Part shown: one piece after another, positions 1 through 10,439 of the stretch
Layout of the letters: each line of letters begins with the position of its first letter
Numbering within the stretch: the first letter of the stretch is position 1
Assembly: GCA_039881145.1 (NCBI GenBank)
Contig: JAYKKI010000007.1
Location: 38,948,501 to 39,012,500 of the forward strand
Direction: 5' to 3'
Origin: Druceiella hillmani
Taxonomy: Eukaryota; Arthropoda; Insecta; Lepidoptera; Hepialidae
DNA length: 64,000 nt
The notes under the pieces: generated by a model
What the model saw: only the letters and a program-made list of their open reading frames with translations
The model's database searches: none
What the model was told of the DNA's origin: nothing
Program-made: the position numbers and the translations under genes

Positions 1-70
1 AAATATTTATAGTTTAAATATAAATCAACTTTAAAATTTCGCTAAAAATATTTACATACATCGAATACGG

Positions 71-397
71 CTAATTTTTCCAACTGTCCTTTCTGTCAAC
101 GCAATTAAAATTCCAACGAACCATGTTCGTAGACTGTTTTTTTTTTCGTGTAACTGATAAAGCGTGAAACCAAATGTTTTCCGGTCCCTTAACTATTATA
201 AAATATTCCTCTGTTGGTGTAAATACACGCATGGACAGTTTTGACACGGGTTCAAAGACATTCCGAGAAACCTCCTCCTTTAACACAAAACATTCTAAAA
301 GGCATGAGCTGAAAGTCTTGTGATATCGAGGTTCGAAAATTCTCTTAAGGTCATTAAATACCTTTTCCCATGTAGTACACGAGTTAAGCGAAGTCAA
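71..397 (-). pseudogene. Possible unidentified gene remnant shared by three repeat copies
   Basis: A 108-codon open frame on the minus strand. The same frame is recognisable, with a frameshift, on the plus strand at 14,852-15,150, and with a stop codon and an inserted palindrome at about 43,880-44,200. Short blocks such as FTPTEEY, GPENIWFHALSV and LRTWFVG recur in two or three copies. I do not recognise the family. Similarity of the translations could simply follow from overall DNA identity, so coding origin is a guess. If real, all three copies are broken: the left copy lacks a convincing start context, the right shifts frame after about 54 residues, and the third has at least two stops. 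Confidence 0.25.
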
Positions 398-973
398 ATA
401 TTAGTATTGGTCTACTTATTAAAAATATGTTACAAGTTGTTTTCTGTGATATTACTCTATATGAATGAAATAATTATTCTAAAACTGTACTTCATTTTAG
501 ATGTAGAATGCTTTTCGTTTGAGCATATATGATTAATAGTTTAGAACTTGTATAGCATATTTTACTTACATAGCATAGTTTAAATCTTGCTTTTGTAGTA
601 TTTTTTCTTTTCTAACATAAAACCCTTTATACTATCTTATACTTTTGCAATCGTTGCTTTATTGTTAAAAACTTGTTTATTTCTATATCTAAAAGGGGGG
701 GGGGGTAACAACGTTGCATACAATTTATATTAACAAATTAGGATAATTTTCGAATTTAATTACTGTCCGAGAAAAAAGTATGCGGCAATATTTTGCACGC
801 TGCTATAAAATAAACTTTTCGTGCCTAGGCCAAGCAGTTGCAAATAAATTGGATGCGACGCCCAAACCAAATTATAGAGTACTTCGCGACCTCCCGTAAC
901 TAGGGCATGGCAAAAAAGTTGTGGATGCGTCATTTTTATCGGTTAGATGTGACAACGGTTAGGTATAACAATT
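398..973. other. Arm sequence without a recognised gene
   Basis: AT-rich left-arm sequence up to the Penelope insertion. It holds an 11-12 base G tract at about 691-702 that is only about six bases long in the mirrored position near 14,420. A 70-codon plus-strand frame at 320-532 also exists in the right arm but differs mostly at replacement sites, so it is not annotated. Confidence 0.5.
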
Positions 974-1034
974 TATTCACAATTAAATGAAACTACGTGA
1001 TGTGGTATTATTTCTACTTTCTTTAATTTCTTTA

Positions 1035-1075
1035 CCACGACCTAGGTTTCGTTGTATTACAACATCTTCAGTTGG
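1035..1075 (-). ncRNA. Hammerhead ribozyme motif of the Penelope 3' region
   Basis: Read on the minus strand, the 41 nt contain CUGAAGA, a stem II of GUUGU/ACAAC with a three-base loop, GAAA, a minimal stem III of ACC/GGU, and the cleavage context GUC before GUGG. Stem I would pair CCAA with GUGG, leaving one mismatch next to the core; the copies at 44.5 kb have CCAC and pair fully. There is an unpaired U between CUGAAGA and stem II. Minimal hammerheads with very short stem III are established features of Penelope-like elements. Orientation matches the element's coding strand. Confidence 0.8.
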
Positions 1076-1335
1076 GATATTAGCAAAGATTAACTCTTAG
1101 GAACAACCAAGAGCATTTACATGTTTCAAACACAATAGCGGAAGACTGCTTTGTGCGGATTTTTCCATTGTTTATATTAGTGAGTTTATTGCAGGGACGC
1201 AGACTAGGTTTTATTATATTACAGAGTTATACAATATACCAGTATTTTAGTGAGGGTAATAAATTCAATTGTTGTTATTATGTGAGGTTATAAAATGCAA
1301 ACTTTACGGTGTATGTAATAAAATTAAATGGAAGC

Positions 1336-1569
1336 TATTATCGGTAATATATTTGTACAAAATCAAAAGTATTTGAAAGTAAGGCCAAGGTAATATACTA
1401 ATTCTACATATCTTATTATCGGTAATATATTTATACAAAAGCAAGGGTATTTGAAAGTAAGGCCACGGTAATACACTAATTCTACATATCTTATTATCGG
1501 TAATATATTTATACAAACGCAAGGGTATTTGAAAGTAAGGACAAGGTAATACACTAATTCTACATATCT
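1336..1569. repeat. Three 78 bp tandem repeats
   Basis: Copies begin at 1,336, 1,414 and 1,492, each opening with TATTATCGGTAATATATTT and differing at only a few positions. They sit between the endonuclease stop and the hammerhead motif, inside the element's 3' untranslated region. The open frames across them are periodic artefacts of the repeat. Confidence 0.95.
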
Positions 1570-1709
1570 CCGGTTTTGTGTATTCATATATTTATTTATT
1601 TATTTCTTTTAATTTTTCTTTTGTTTTTATTATATATACTTATATTTATATGTGTATTAGTGCTGAAACAATTTCCAGGGTACTGTAGTATCAATGTTTT
1701 ATATTTATA

Positions 1710-2977
1710 CTATATATAGATGATATTGAGAATGGGTGATGATATTATATTTAGTTGTTCATTTAATATATTGACCTTGATATCTTTTTTATGTCTGTTT
1801 ATTTCTAATGTTTCTAGGATATTAAGTTTATTACCTTTTGTATTTATTTGTAATATATAGGGGGAATTATCAGTATGGGGGTGATGGTTATTTTCAATGA
1901 GATATTTAGCAAAGTGAGATGTGTCTGGTTTATTATTTCGCCAGCTGGCGATGTGTTCTTTATATCTTGTATTAAAATCTCTTCCTGTTTGACCTATGTA
2001 TACACTATTACAATCGTTACATTTAAGTTTATAGATACCACTCTTTTTATGTTTATCTATTTTTTCTTTATTATTAATAAGGGTTTTACCCAAGTTATTT
2101 AAGGTACTATACGTGCATGTTATATTATTTATATTTTTATTATCAGTTAAGAGTTTTCCTAATTTGAGTGATACATTACCTATGTATGGGATAGGTTTAT
2201 AGTAAATATTATTATTATTTGGTACGACCGGGTATATTTCTTGTATTAGTATTTTTCTTAATTTATTATGGTACAGTTTTGTGACAATTGATGGGTTATA
2301 ATTATTATTTGTTGCGATTTGTTTTATAGTTTTTATTTCTTTACGTAGATTAGGTTTTTCTAGAGGGATGGTTAAAGCTCTGTGAATCATGGAAGGAAGG
2401 CTGCTAACTTATGGGACCAAGTGTGTTGAGATGGACCATTAATTATGGAGTCTGTAAATGAGTCTTTTCTAAATATACTAAATTTATGTTTATTATTTTT
2501 GCGTTCTATTGTTATATCTAAAAAATTAAGTTTATTATCGGACTCTACTTCTAAAGTGAATTTGATATTATTGTGTAGGGAGTTAGCAAAGTTAACAAAC
2601 TGGTCTAACTGTGGCTGTGTACCTTTTCAGCAGATAAGGATGTCGTCAACGTATCTATAATAGTATAATATATTGGTCGCTAATTTACTGTTTAAGAGGC
2701 CGGTTTCTAGATGGTTCATAAATAACTCGGCTAAAAGGGGACTGAGGGGGGAGCCCATTGCAAGGTTATTAACTTGTTGAAAAAACTTTTTATCGAATAG
2801 AAAATAATTTTGGTCTGTGCATAGTTTAAAGAGGTCTCTAATTTCCGTTGCTTCAATGGGATTTAACTTTTTCTTTTCTAGGATATCTGCAATGATATTT
2901 AGGCAATCGTTTGGTGGTATATTAGAAAATAAGTTTACTACGTCGAGTGACACTAATTTACAATTGGGTACAACCAA
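1710..2977 (-). pseudogene. Penelope reverse transcriptase-GIY-YIG endonuclease, broken
   Basis: Penelope-like elements encode one protein, a telomerase-related reverse transcriptase followed by a GIY-YIG nuclease that nicks target DNA for primed reverse transcription. The segment at 2,627-2,977 shows palm motif A (SLDVVNLF, residues 10-17), motif B (MGSPLSPLLAELF, 74-86) and the catalytic YVDD (109-112). A TGA at 2,627-2,629 interrupts the frame, which then stays open to about 2,400, where a frameshift occurs in a CCTTCCTTCC run. The downstream 226-codon frame (1,710-2,390) carries the thumb and linker, then GIY at residues 118-120, a CxxC pair at 124-127 and YIG at 131-133 with the following Arg. 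The N-terminal third is absent. Catalytic residues survive but the gene cannot make a full protein. Confidence 0.92.
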
Positions 2978-3138
2978 ATAGTTTTAAATTGATTAAGAGA
3001 AATTCTGTGCACTCTTAAATATTTATATGTAGGATGTACCATAAGGAATGGACATACTCGGAAATGAAATATCGGTGATAGAGAAAGTTATTACACATAT
3101 GAAACAGTAAATTTTACTATCCTAGGCCTAATAATTTT

Positions 3139-3480
3139 AGAGATATGATTTTTATATTTTTGTTACTGTAAGTGAAAAAAAAAATTATTATGTATTATTA
3201 CTATATCTGCTTTTTATTATCCAAGATCTTTAAGAGAATATTCGTTTTCCTAATTAAAATATCATTCATTAGTTATTATTGGCAACATAAAAATTAAACC
3301 CTAAAACATGTGCACTTTTTCAATGACAAAACATAAAAAGTGGTTTTTCAACAATGCTAGTGCAAAAAAAATGTCTGGCAATCCTGTAAAACTTTATTTT
3401 AAAAACATTTAATTTCACAAATATTATAAAAAGTAACATTGTTACAACTAATTTTGTAAACATTCGAAAAATACCTGCTT
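3139..3480 (+). repeat. Left long terminal inverted repeat of the mariner-type element
   Basis: Pairs with 4,905-5,252 at roughly 75-80% identity by eye. Because the element is itself mirrored in the other arm, this sequence occurs four times within 1-13,900. Confidence 0.8.
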
Positions 3481-3769
3481 TATTGAACTAACTCCGCATT
3501 CGCAAAGATACTAACAATGAAAACAAGCGCTTATCCGAATTGTTTTGCTATCAATTTGCTACATGGTCTTATTATTGTTTTTTGGGATCAAGCGACCCTC
3601 ACTACTCCTACCCACAACAACTATGCTTCTTCAATGATTTTTTTATCGTTCGGAGTAAACAAAGTGTTTTTCTCTGTTTTTGGTACCACTGTTTTTATTT
3701 GACCTACGCTTGAAATGGACCTTGCTTATGCTTCTGATTTGGATATTGTTTGACCGACTGTAATACAAA

Positions 3770-4807
3770 ATGCCTCAGACCTGCACTACTCGTGAATATG
3801 TAGAAATGTATTTCATTTACGGTCTATATTATAAGAATGCTCGGCCAGCCGCACGTGCCTACGTGAGTGCTACCCTAATCACGAACGCTATCCCGACCAC
3901 AGTCTATCTTCGTGTAAATTACGCATATTTAGAGGCTTGCATTCCTGGGATTGTGGTTCCTGAAAAATGACCTAGAAATTTTTATGAGCGTCAAGTACTG
4001 ACCGAGGTGGAAGAAGCTCCTTCTACTAAAGTTCAGCGGAATTTTAGACGTACTGGTGTTGCAAGAAGTACATTAGATCATATTTTAAGAAGAAATAATT
4101 TGTACACGTACCACGTACAATGAGTACAAGCATTGCTACTTGCTGACTAACGACGACGAATAGATTTCTGTCGGGAGATGCTGCGTCGATGCAGGCAAGA
4201 TCCGCTTTTTTTAATTCAATCTTATGGTTCGATGAATCATGTTTTAAAAGAATGGGAGTATTTAATATTTACACCAATGGGTCCTCAAGGATCCCCGTAT
4301 AGTAAGGCAAGATAGATTTCAACATCAAAATCTCATCTTGGATGGCAAAATTATCGGTCCATTTGAACTCCCACGGAGGCTTAATGGAGTTCGTTATCTA
4401 CGGTTTTTAAGAGTAGAATTTGGAAACCTGTTGAATAAAAGACCACAAGATATACGTCATAGAATGTGACTACAGCACGATGGCGCACCGGCCTACTTTT
4501 CGCGACAAGTAACTGAATACTTAACTGCAATTTCCTCAAATCGATGGATCGGACGTGACGGTACAATTGCATGGCCACCATGTTCGCCAAACCTGAATCC
4601 ATTGGACTATTTTCTATGAGGATATCTCAAGAAGGTGGTTTGTGAGACTACTAACGATAATGAACAGCAATTTAGACAAAAATACACCATGTGTCTGTAG
4701 TGGTACAAAACTACGAAAGGGCCTTAAAAAGTTTAAGAAGAAATTTTGTGAGAAGATTCTGGTTACGCATAATGGCTAGGGAAAGTCATCTTGAGCATTT
4801 ACCGTAA
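3770..4807 (+). pseudogene. Mariner-type DDE transposase with DUF4817-like head, decayed
   Basis: A cut-and-paste transposase remnant. The first 66 codons (TREYVEMYFIYG, then a spaced aromatic pattern) resemble the DUF4817 helix-turn-helix head found on many insect transposases. Frames broken by stops then give a second helix-turn-helix (VLTEVEEAP, GVARSTLDHIL), the block GPFELPRRLNGV near 4,355-4,390, QHDGAP near 4,475, WPPCSPNLNPLDYFLWG near 4,570-4,622, and a C-terminal HLEHLP before TAA at 4,805. QHDGAP and the SPNLNPLDY block carry two expected catalytic positions, the last as LDY. At least four stops or frameshifts make it dead. Confidence 0.85.
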
Positions 4808-4904
4808 TAAAAAACACATAATAAATGCAGTATGAACATAAATACTACACTTGTTTTATGTTACCGTGACCGAAAAAATGATCAATGGCATGAGTTTAGG
4901 AATA

Positions 4905-5252
4905 AATAACAAGTTATGAAAAGCTTAGTAGCAGAAAATTATACCTTTTTAGAATGTGTGTAAATTGTAGATGTTTTTAAAGTAAAGTTCCATAAGGTTG
5001 CCATACATTTATTTACACTAGCATTGTTGAAAAGTCAGTTTTCATGTTTTGTATTAAAAAATTCAAAAATTTCAGCGTTTCATTTTTATGTTGCCAATAA
5101 TAATGAATGTTAACATGTTAATTAGGAGGACGAATGTTTTCTTAAAGATCTTGGATAATAAAAAACAGAAATAGTAATAATACCTAATAAACATTTTTTT
5201 TCAACCGTAGTAACAAAAAATACTAAAATAAAGAAAAACTATATCTCCAAAA
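4905..5252 (-). repeat. Right long terminal inverted repeat of the mariner-type element
   Basis: Inverted partner of 3,139-3,480. The outer tip shares GAGATAT close to the boundary. No clean TA target duplication can be claimed because both flanks have diverged. Confidence 0.8.
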
Positions 5253-5272
5253 CATACTGCAGTATCGACACC

Positions 5273-5475
5273 TTCTGAATTTGCCCAATTTTGGCATATG
5301 CAATCCGACATTAGACAATTTATTATGATTTGGAACTCCATGTAAGCCTCACTTTTTTATCTTGAAGATTGGTGCACGTTTCTCCGCACTTCTGAAATTA
5401 TCAATTAAGGCACCCCCTAGCCGTAAACGATATTAACGACAAACGTTCCTGCGACTTGAGTGGCTTCTCATGTAA
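5273..5475 (-). pseudogene. C-terminal fragment of a piggyBac transposase, left-arm copy
   Basis: The reverse complement matches 11,790-12,000 of the right arm, which encodes the end of a piggyBac protein including MPKLGKYTKCRYC, the start of the cysteine-rich C-terminal domain. The bases after it (5,476 on) correspond to about 10,320 in the right arm, so roughly 1.35-1.5 kb of transposase body has been deleted from this arm. Confidence 0.8.
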
Positions 5476-6273
5476 ACAATATAACACATAGGTAATAGTT
5501 TACAATATTTACGTAATTGCAGGGTAGCTTAATATATAAGAGTAAGCAAATTGCTAACCATCTAATAGTTAACCAATACGTATGTTTTGTAATGTTATTA
5601 CAAATTTTCGGCCACATACTATATTCTCTCACAATATTGAACTATAAAAATATTTTCTGGGTTTTTGAGATAAATCTGAAATAGTGGACGCAATGTGTGC
5701 GCAACGCATATAGATTATTCTTCATAAAGTATTTTATGTTATAAGAGTCGGCTGTACAAGACTACAACAGAGAATAAGGAAATAAACCGATGAGAAGCCT
5801 TTAATAAATTAACAGCAAATAATTGTCATATAAAAATAATAATTGAAATAGAAAGCTATCGTGGAAAAAGTAAGATGGGTAGTTTGTAAATATTGAAAAG
5901 AAAAAAGAAAATTGTATCAAGTAAGTAATTTGAATTTTAAATGGTTTAAACGAGTTTTGAAAGTAAGTCATCGGAAATAACAAAGCAACTCTTATTTTGC
6001 ATAATATTTTTTTTGACATTGTTTTTGTTTTTATACTGTTTCTTCAAAAAATTGAACACTTTATTCTCAGCTGTACGTATGAATATAAAATTTTGCCTGG
6101 TAGTATAATTTCACTCAGATTTACTTCATTTTAATTCACCGCATATTGCAATATCGTTAATGATATATGAACATCCATTCAGATTATCGCATCAATTATT
6201 TTTCAAGCAATATAGGCAAAAATGTATGTTCATATATATATATATATATATATATGTGTATGTATATATATAC

Positions 6274-6345
<72 letters not shown>

Positions 6346-7377
6346 AAGGGTAGACTTTTATTTATACTCCAATATATGTTTAATTTTCTTAAGTCAATGA
6401 AAATGTAATTCTTTTTATCAATATGTAATTCTTTGTATTTCATTTAATTTCTTTTTCCTGGAAATTAATTTTTTAATTTTTTTCACTAGAAATTTAAATT
6501 TACCTTTTTTATATTTTGTTATTTTATTTATATCGACGGGAAATAGTTTTTCTTTCCATATACATTCAGTTAATATAACATGTAAAGAGGCAGGTTCTCC
6601 TAAACCTCATTTCACTTTTTATAAATGTACACGTTTTTAAAATCAATTCAATTGTAGGATATCATGGCATTAAAATGATTCATTTCAAATTTTATAGTTA
6701 ACAGAAATAGTTGTTCCAATGTAATTTAATTTAAAAATATACTCATAATTTTTATATTTACTATGAAATTTATATTTTCATTTTAAATCAGTTGGTTATA
6801 AAAATATAACCATTTAGAAATCACTCAAAACTCCCATAACCATTTATTGGATTTTATAAGATGCTAAATTGAATAATAAATAAAACTCCTGATAACGCAA
6901 GCTTCAGGAAGTTATCATAGCATATAAATGTTTCATATATAAAACTTTACCTTATGTTGCTCATTTGTTCTTCATCATTAATACTTTATATAGAATTTGA
7001 TAGTTTGAACTTTATATTTTGTTAAGTTTATTGTGAAAATGTTCATGAATTGTTTTGGTATTCCCAAAGTGATGGCATTAAATTTGTAAGAATTACAATT
7101 TGGTTTCTATTTCTTGAAAGTTTATCAAAATACAAATATTTTTTTTATAATTAAATGTGCAATAAGATCTAAGAAATTGTTAATGAATATAGAAGGAGAA
7201 TATTGAATGTAAATTTTAACTTTCATTTTTTTGTTTACTTGTAAAGTGACTACGTATTAAGCTTTACAATAATATGACGTAATGGTACGGAAGCTTCAGG
7301 GCGGAAGTACTAATGGGACTAAGTCGTATCTTTTATAAATTTTGTAAAAAGTATAATTGTCGAGTACATACTCGTTC
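5476..7377. other. Inner left-arm sequence, no gene recognised
   Basis: AT-rich sequence matching 8,628-10,420 in reverse. The only notable element is the TA tract at 6,232-6,343. Open frames here are short and not preserved between arms. Confidence 0.6.
6232..6343. repeat. Interrupted TA microsatellite
   Basis: About 112 bp of alternating TA with a few G and C interruptions in the first half. The mirrored site in the right arm (about 9,605-9,620) has only a short ATATAT run, so the tract expanded in the left arm or collapsed in the right after the arms arose. Confidence 0.97.
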
Positions 7378-8627
7378 AAACCATGATCTAATCCAAACAA
7401 ACCTTAATAACCTTAGAATATCCTAGAGTATTTTAGAAAAAATAATACCCGCATCAATTTGAGGGATCGAGTGCGAAGCAAAGAAGTTAGAGAACTTCAA
7501 ATCAAAGCGCCGTATATCGCCAGAAACATATAACAGTTTGCTGATAGAACAGGTCCAAATTGAGGACAAAGGCTAAAAAAGAAAAGAAATTTGGTACTGT
7601 TACAAATTCCTAGCTTTATTATTAAAAAAAAAACAATAATAATTTAGAGTAAATTACATATGAAAAATCATTTAACCCAAATTATACAAAGAATTTCGAC
7701 TTAACCTATCAAGCAAATAACTTATTTACCGCATGAATTCAGATTTAAGGTGATTGGATAAACTTTTAATTCACCAATGTTTTAGCACATTTTACATATT
7801 TAATCACCAAGTTGAAAATCGATTAAATTTTTGAATGTATGCATCATTTGTCATCAAAATAACACTTTATTGCCAATTAAATATAAGAATAAGAAATATT
7901 TATGGAATATAACATGTTTATACATGCTTATTTTATCAATTGTGCTATACTACTTTAGCAGCGTTCTTTTTGTAAATGAAACAACTTAGACCTTTTGAAA
8001 TTTTGATGTAGCCCAAGCAGACCAAAATGTACACTTAATCAAAAAGTAATGTCCAACTTTGGGATTCCTTCTGCTTCTGTCCAAAAAAATAGAAGCAGTG
8101 TATAAAAATAAAGTTTAGAAAATATATATCGAGAAAATTAATTATTTTCATCTCACGTAGAACATCATTAAACAGTTGATATTATATTAAACCTTTATTG
8201 GCATTAAGGAAGGTGTTTTTTATAGGTGGGAATATTTTAAAACTAAGATATTATTTACTTTCAAATTATATTTAATCGTAAATGTACATATGCTCGTATA
8301 TTTGTTCTTGTGCTTTTATATCTAAAAGCTAATCAATAGTAAGTATATTGGGTTATTAAATTAAAATATTTTCTGTCGAATATCTTAAGTAAAAATTAAT
8401 ATTTCTGATCATCACGTCATCATAGAAGCTTTTACATACTGTGCATTTGAATAGACGTTTATCACAATACGTGTCCATTGTATTTGATCGCTTCTCCTCT
8501 TTGGAAAAAAATTAAAATAAATTTTCTCGATTAAAACCTCCATAATGAATTTACTCACTAATTCTGTTTTCTATTGAACAAATTTATGTAATGTTTACCA
8601 CAAGGGCTTTTACATAGAAACTTAACG
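7378..8627. other. Central spacer of the inverted repeat
   Basis: About 1,250 bp separate the two arms. The sequence is AT-rich, with no long reading frame on either strand and no terminal repeats of its own that I can see. I recognise nothing in it. Confidence 0.6.
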
Positions 8628-8760
8628 TGAACGAGTATGTACTCGACAATTATAATTTTTACAAAATTTATAAAAGATACGACTTAGTCCCACTAGTACT
8701 TGCGCCCTGAAGCTTCCGTACCATTACGTCATATTGTTGTAAAGCTTAATACGCATTTAC

Positions 8761-10419
8761 AAGTAAACAAAAAACGAAAGTTAAAATTTACATTCTGAAC
8801 ATACAATACTCTTCTTCTATATTCATTAAAAACTTCTCAGATCTTATTGCACATTTAATTATAAAAAAAGTGTTTATATTTTCATAATCTATAAAAAAAA
8901 TAGAAGCAAAATTGTAATTCCTACAGATTTAATGGAAAAATATGACTTAATGGAAAAAATTATAGATAAAGTATTAATAATGAGGAACGAATGAGTAATG
9001 TAAGGTAAAGTTTTATATGTGAAATGTTTATTTGCTATGATAACATCCTGAAGCTTACGTTATCAGGGTTTTTATTAATTATTCAATTTAGCATCTTAGA
9101 AGATCCCATAAATGGCTATGAGAATTTTCAGTGATCTCCATATGGTTAAATTTTTATTACCAACTGATTTAAAAATGAAAATATGAATTTCATTATAAAC
9201 GTAACAATTCTATGTACAATTTTAAATTAAATTGCGTTGCAAAAACTTTTTCTGTCAACTATAAAATTTAAAATTAATCACTTTAATGCCATATCACACG
9301 ATTTTGAATTTAGTTTTAAAAAGGTGCACATTTATAAAAACTGAAATGAGGTTTGGGAGAACCTGCCTCTTTACACGTTATATTAAACTGAATGAATTTT
9401 CTCTTTTTCCCTTCAATATAAATAAAATAATAAAATTTAAAAAAAGGAAAATTTGATTTTCTGAGTGAAAAAAATTCCATATTTAATTTCCAGGAAAAAG
9501 AGATTAAATGAAATACTTTAGATAAAAAGAGATACATCTTCTATTGACTTAAGAAAATGAAACATATATTTGAGTATAATTAACAAACTACACTTAGATA
9601 ACCAAGAGTCATATATATTTATTGTTAGAAATGTTATTTATTGTTGCATACGTACTGCTAAGAATAAAGTAGTATTACTGGAATTCGGCTGCTGAATGTT
9701 AGAGAACTCATTAAAACAAAAACCATTTATAAAAACTTAAGACATTTTCAGTGAGCAATTTTTCGAAGAAAGAGTACAAAAATAAAAACTATCAAAAAAA
9801 TATTATACAAAATAAAAAGTTGCTTTGTCAATTCCGAAAATTTATTTTCGAAACTCGTTTAAACCATTTAAAATCTAAATTACTTACTCGCGACAATTTT
9901 TGTTTTTCATTTCAATATTTACAAACTACCCACCTTGCTTTTGCCATGACAACGTTCTATATCAATTACTATTTTTACATGACAATTATTTTCTGTTAAT
10001 TTATTAAAAAATTCTTATCGGTTTATTTCTTTATTCTCTGTTTTAGTCTTGTACAGCGGACTCTTGTAACATAAAACACTTTATAAAGAATAATCTATAC
10101 GCGCACACATTGCGTCCATTTTTTCAGATTTATCTCGAAAATTTAGAAAATATTTTATAGTTCAATTTTGTGAGAGAATATGGTATGTGGCAGAAAATTT
10201 GTAATAGTTAGCAATACCCATGTATTACAAATACATACGTATTGGTTAACTATTAGACAGTTAGCAATTTGCTTACTATTACATAATAAGCTTCCCTGCA
10301 ATTACGTAGGTATTGCAAACTATTACCTAGGGTTTGGAAATTTTTATGATATCTACAATATCATCATATATTATATAAAAGCTGCACTAATTGTCAAACA
10401 TGTGAGTTAATATTTAACC
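8761..10419. other. Inner right-arm sequence, no gene recognised
   Basis: Mirror of 5,476-7,250. The part from about 9,738 is also paralogous to 41,945-42,560. Open frames at 9,316-9,537, 9,751-9,999 and 10,180-10,410 are short, low-complexity, and disrupted in the other copies. Confidence 0.6.
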
Positions 10420-10439
10420 CTTAATTGGAATGGAGGAGT

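Larger units (their letters stand above)
974..2985 (-). mobile_element. 5'-truncated Penelope-like retroelement
   Basis: Minus-strand Penelope-like element: partial reverse transcriptase, then a GIY-YIG endonuclease, then a 3' region with three 78 bp repeats and a hammerhead ribozyme motif, ending in sequence shared with 44,436 and 56,240. The right arm lacks it, since the flanks 955-973 and 2,985-3,050 both match right-arm sequence (about 14,160 and 13,986). It therefore inserted into, or was retained in, only one arm. The 5' part, including the N-terminal reverse transcriptase motifs, is missing. The exact 5' edge is estimated from loss of arm homology. Confidence 0.88.
3139..5252 (+). mobile_element. 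Mariner/Tc1-type element with long terminal inverted repeats, left-arm copy
   Basis: A decayed DNA transposon. About 340 bp at 3,139-3,480 reappear inverted at about 4,905-5,252, sharing TTATTGGCAACATAAAAAT and CAAGATCTTTAAGA blocks, far longer than the short terminal repeats of typical mariners. A transposase pseudogene lies between. The element abuts a piggyBac C-terminal fragment on its right (5,253-5,475), suggesting it inserted into that piggyBac. A mirrored copy is at 12,013-13,857. Confidence 0.82.
1..7377 (+). repeat. Left arm of giant inverted repeat
   Basis: This stretch is the reverse complement, with indels, of 8,628-15,240. Anchors seen directly: 62-110 pairs with about 15,130-15,185; 2,985-3,300 with 13,690-13,986; 3,517-3,702 with 13,255-13,480; 5,275-5,475 with 11,790-12,000; 6,585-6,620 with 9,340-9,375; and 7,255-7,377 with 8,628-8,760. 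Identity looks about 85-95% in aligned blocks. The arm may continue beyond base 1. Differences between arms: the Penelope insertion and the TA expansion occur only on the left, and most of the piggyBac body only on the right. Confidence 0.93.

Noticed and set aside
320..532. 70-codon frame conserved between the two arms (also 14,717-14,929)
   Set aside because: Differences between the copies are mostly amino-acid changing and the sequence is low-complexity hydrophobic. Conservation is explained by arm identity.
1875..2102. 75-codon plus-strand frame, and 2,445-2,660
   Set aside because: Antisense shadows of the Penelope coding region.
6160..6443. Tyr-Ile repeat frames on both strands
   Set aside because: Translation of a TA microsatellite; likewise 37,335-37,742 and 38,932-39,117.
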